A DNA stretch of 6,228 bases from CAYLNH01 sp964384625. GTDB taxonomy: Bacteria > Verrucomicrobiota > Lentisphaeria > JABSQK01. Positions within the stretch are counted from its first letter, which is position 1, and each line of letters opens with the position of its first letter. Below the pieces are notes generated by a model, which saw nothing but the letters and a program-made list of their open reading frames with translations, ran no database searches and was not told where the DNA came from. Positions 6,144 through 6,228 of this stretch are shown in pieces. Position numbers and translations under genes: made by a program. The stretch spans positions 1-6,228 of the forward strand of contig CAYLNH010000350.1 in the NCBI GenBank assembly GCA_964384625.1, written 5' to 3'.

Positions 6144-6193
6144 CCTGCTTTTCGAGCGCTGGGAAGCCGGCTGCCCAGCGCCCGAAAAGCAGG
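6144..6193. repeat. 50-bp near-perfect palindrome
   Basis: Arms CCTGCTTTTCGAGCGCTGGG (6144-6163) and CCCAGCGCCCGAAAAGCAGG (6174-6193) pair at 19 of 20 positions, and the centre AGCCGGCT (6165-6172) is itself palindromic, giving 23 of 25 paired positions. Outer flanks TTCATTAG (6112-6119) and CTGATGAA (6215-6222) are reverse-complementary at 7 of 8. No T-tract adjoins it. It could be a dispersed palindromic element or an unrecognised mobile-element end; its outer limits may pass the window edge. Confidence 0.7.
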
Positions 6194-6228
6194 ATCGTGG
6201 GGCCGTCTCCTTCCCTGATGAACTCATT

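Noticed and set aside
6109..6228. Possible integron attC site around the palindrome
   Set aside because: The conserved end boxes (RYYYAAC and GTTRRRY) are not found at the outer ends, and no integrase or cassette pattern is seen.

Overview
The window is GC-rich bacterial DNA with two large plus-strand genes, a small overlapping gene pair on the minus strand, and gene-free gaps packed with hairpins and repeats. The gene types (a very large LamG plus GH123-like/DUF6067 glycosidase-type protein and a membrane-anchored NHL propeller) and the repeat-littered gaps suggest an uncultured member of the PVC group or a neighbouring lineage (Lentisphaerota, Planctomycetota, Verrucomicrobiota, Kiritimatiellota). 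This is inference from style; there is no rRNA or marker gene to settle it.

Bases 1-4149 (+) are one uninterrupted frame, open at the left edge, so the gene starts upstream of the window. The visible 1,382 codons encode two concanavalin-A/LamG-like domains, a beta-sandwich linker, a DUF6067/GH123-type N-terminal region, a TIM-barrel-like region with an adjacent Asp-Glu pair, and a C-terminal beta domain. One strongly basic and one strongly acidic insertion interrupt this plan. The likely role is binding and hydrolysis of a complex, possibly amino-sugar or sulfated, polysaccharide.

Bases 4150-4401 contain no gene. They hold two perfect hairpins, an imperfect 45-bp tandem repeat whose units each carry a GCCAG...CTGGC hairpin, and a CCTGCAT 7-mer array. 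Bases 4402-5394 (+) encode a 330-residue NHL-repeat propeller with an N-terminal membrane anchor. It resembles a planctomycete-type NHL family but lacks the cysteine cluster I associate with that family.

Bases 5395-5548 are again repeats: two CAAAGTAGCC units, two CCGCGGCGCT units, a terminator-like hairpin, and a second copy of the element found just after the first gene. Then, on the minus strand, a 59-codon gene with a strong Shine-Dalgarno (5818-5997) overlaps by ATGA a 90-codon gene for a single-pass membrane protein (5549-5821). The last third of the second gene appears to run through repeat-like sequence. The right end (6064-6228) holds an 8-bp perfect hairpin and a 50-bp near-perfect palindrome lying in a region that is open in complementary codon register on both strands.

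No obvious defence or mobile system is present. The two large genes need not share a pathway: a 252-bp repeat-filled gap separates them. The least ordinary elements are the charged insertions in the glycosidase-like protein, the translationally coupled minus-strand pair, and the density of structured intergenic repeats.
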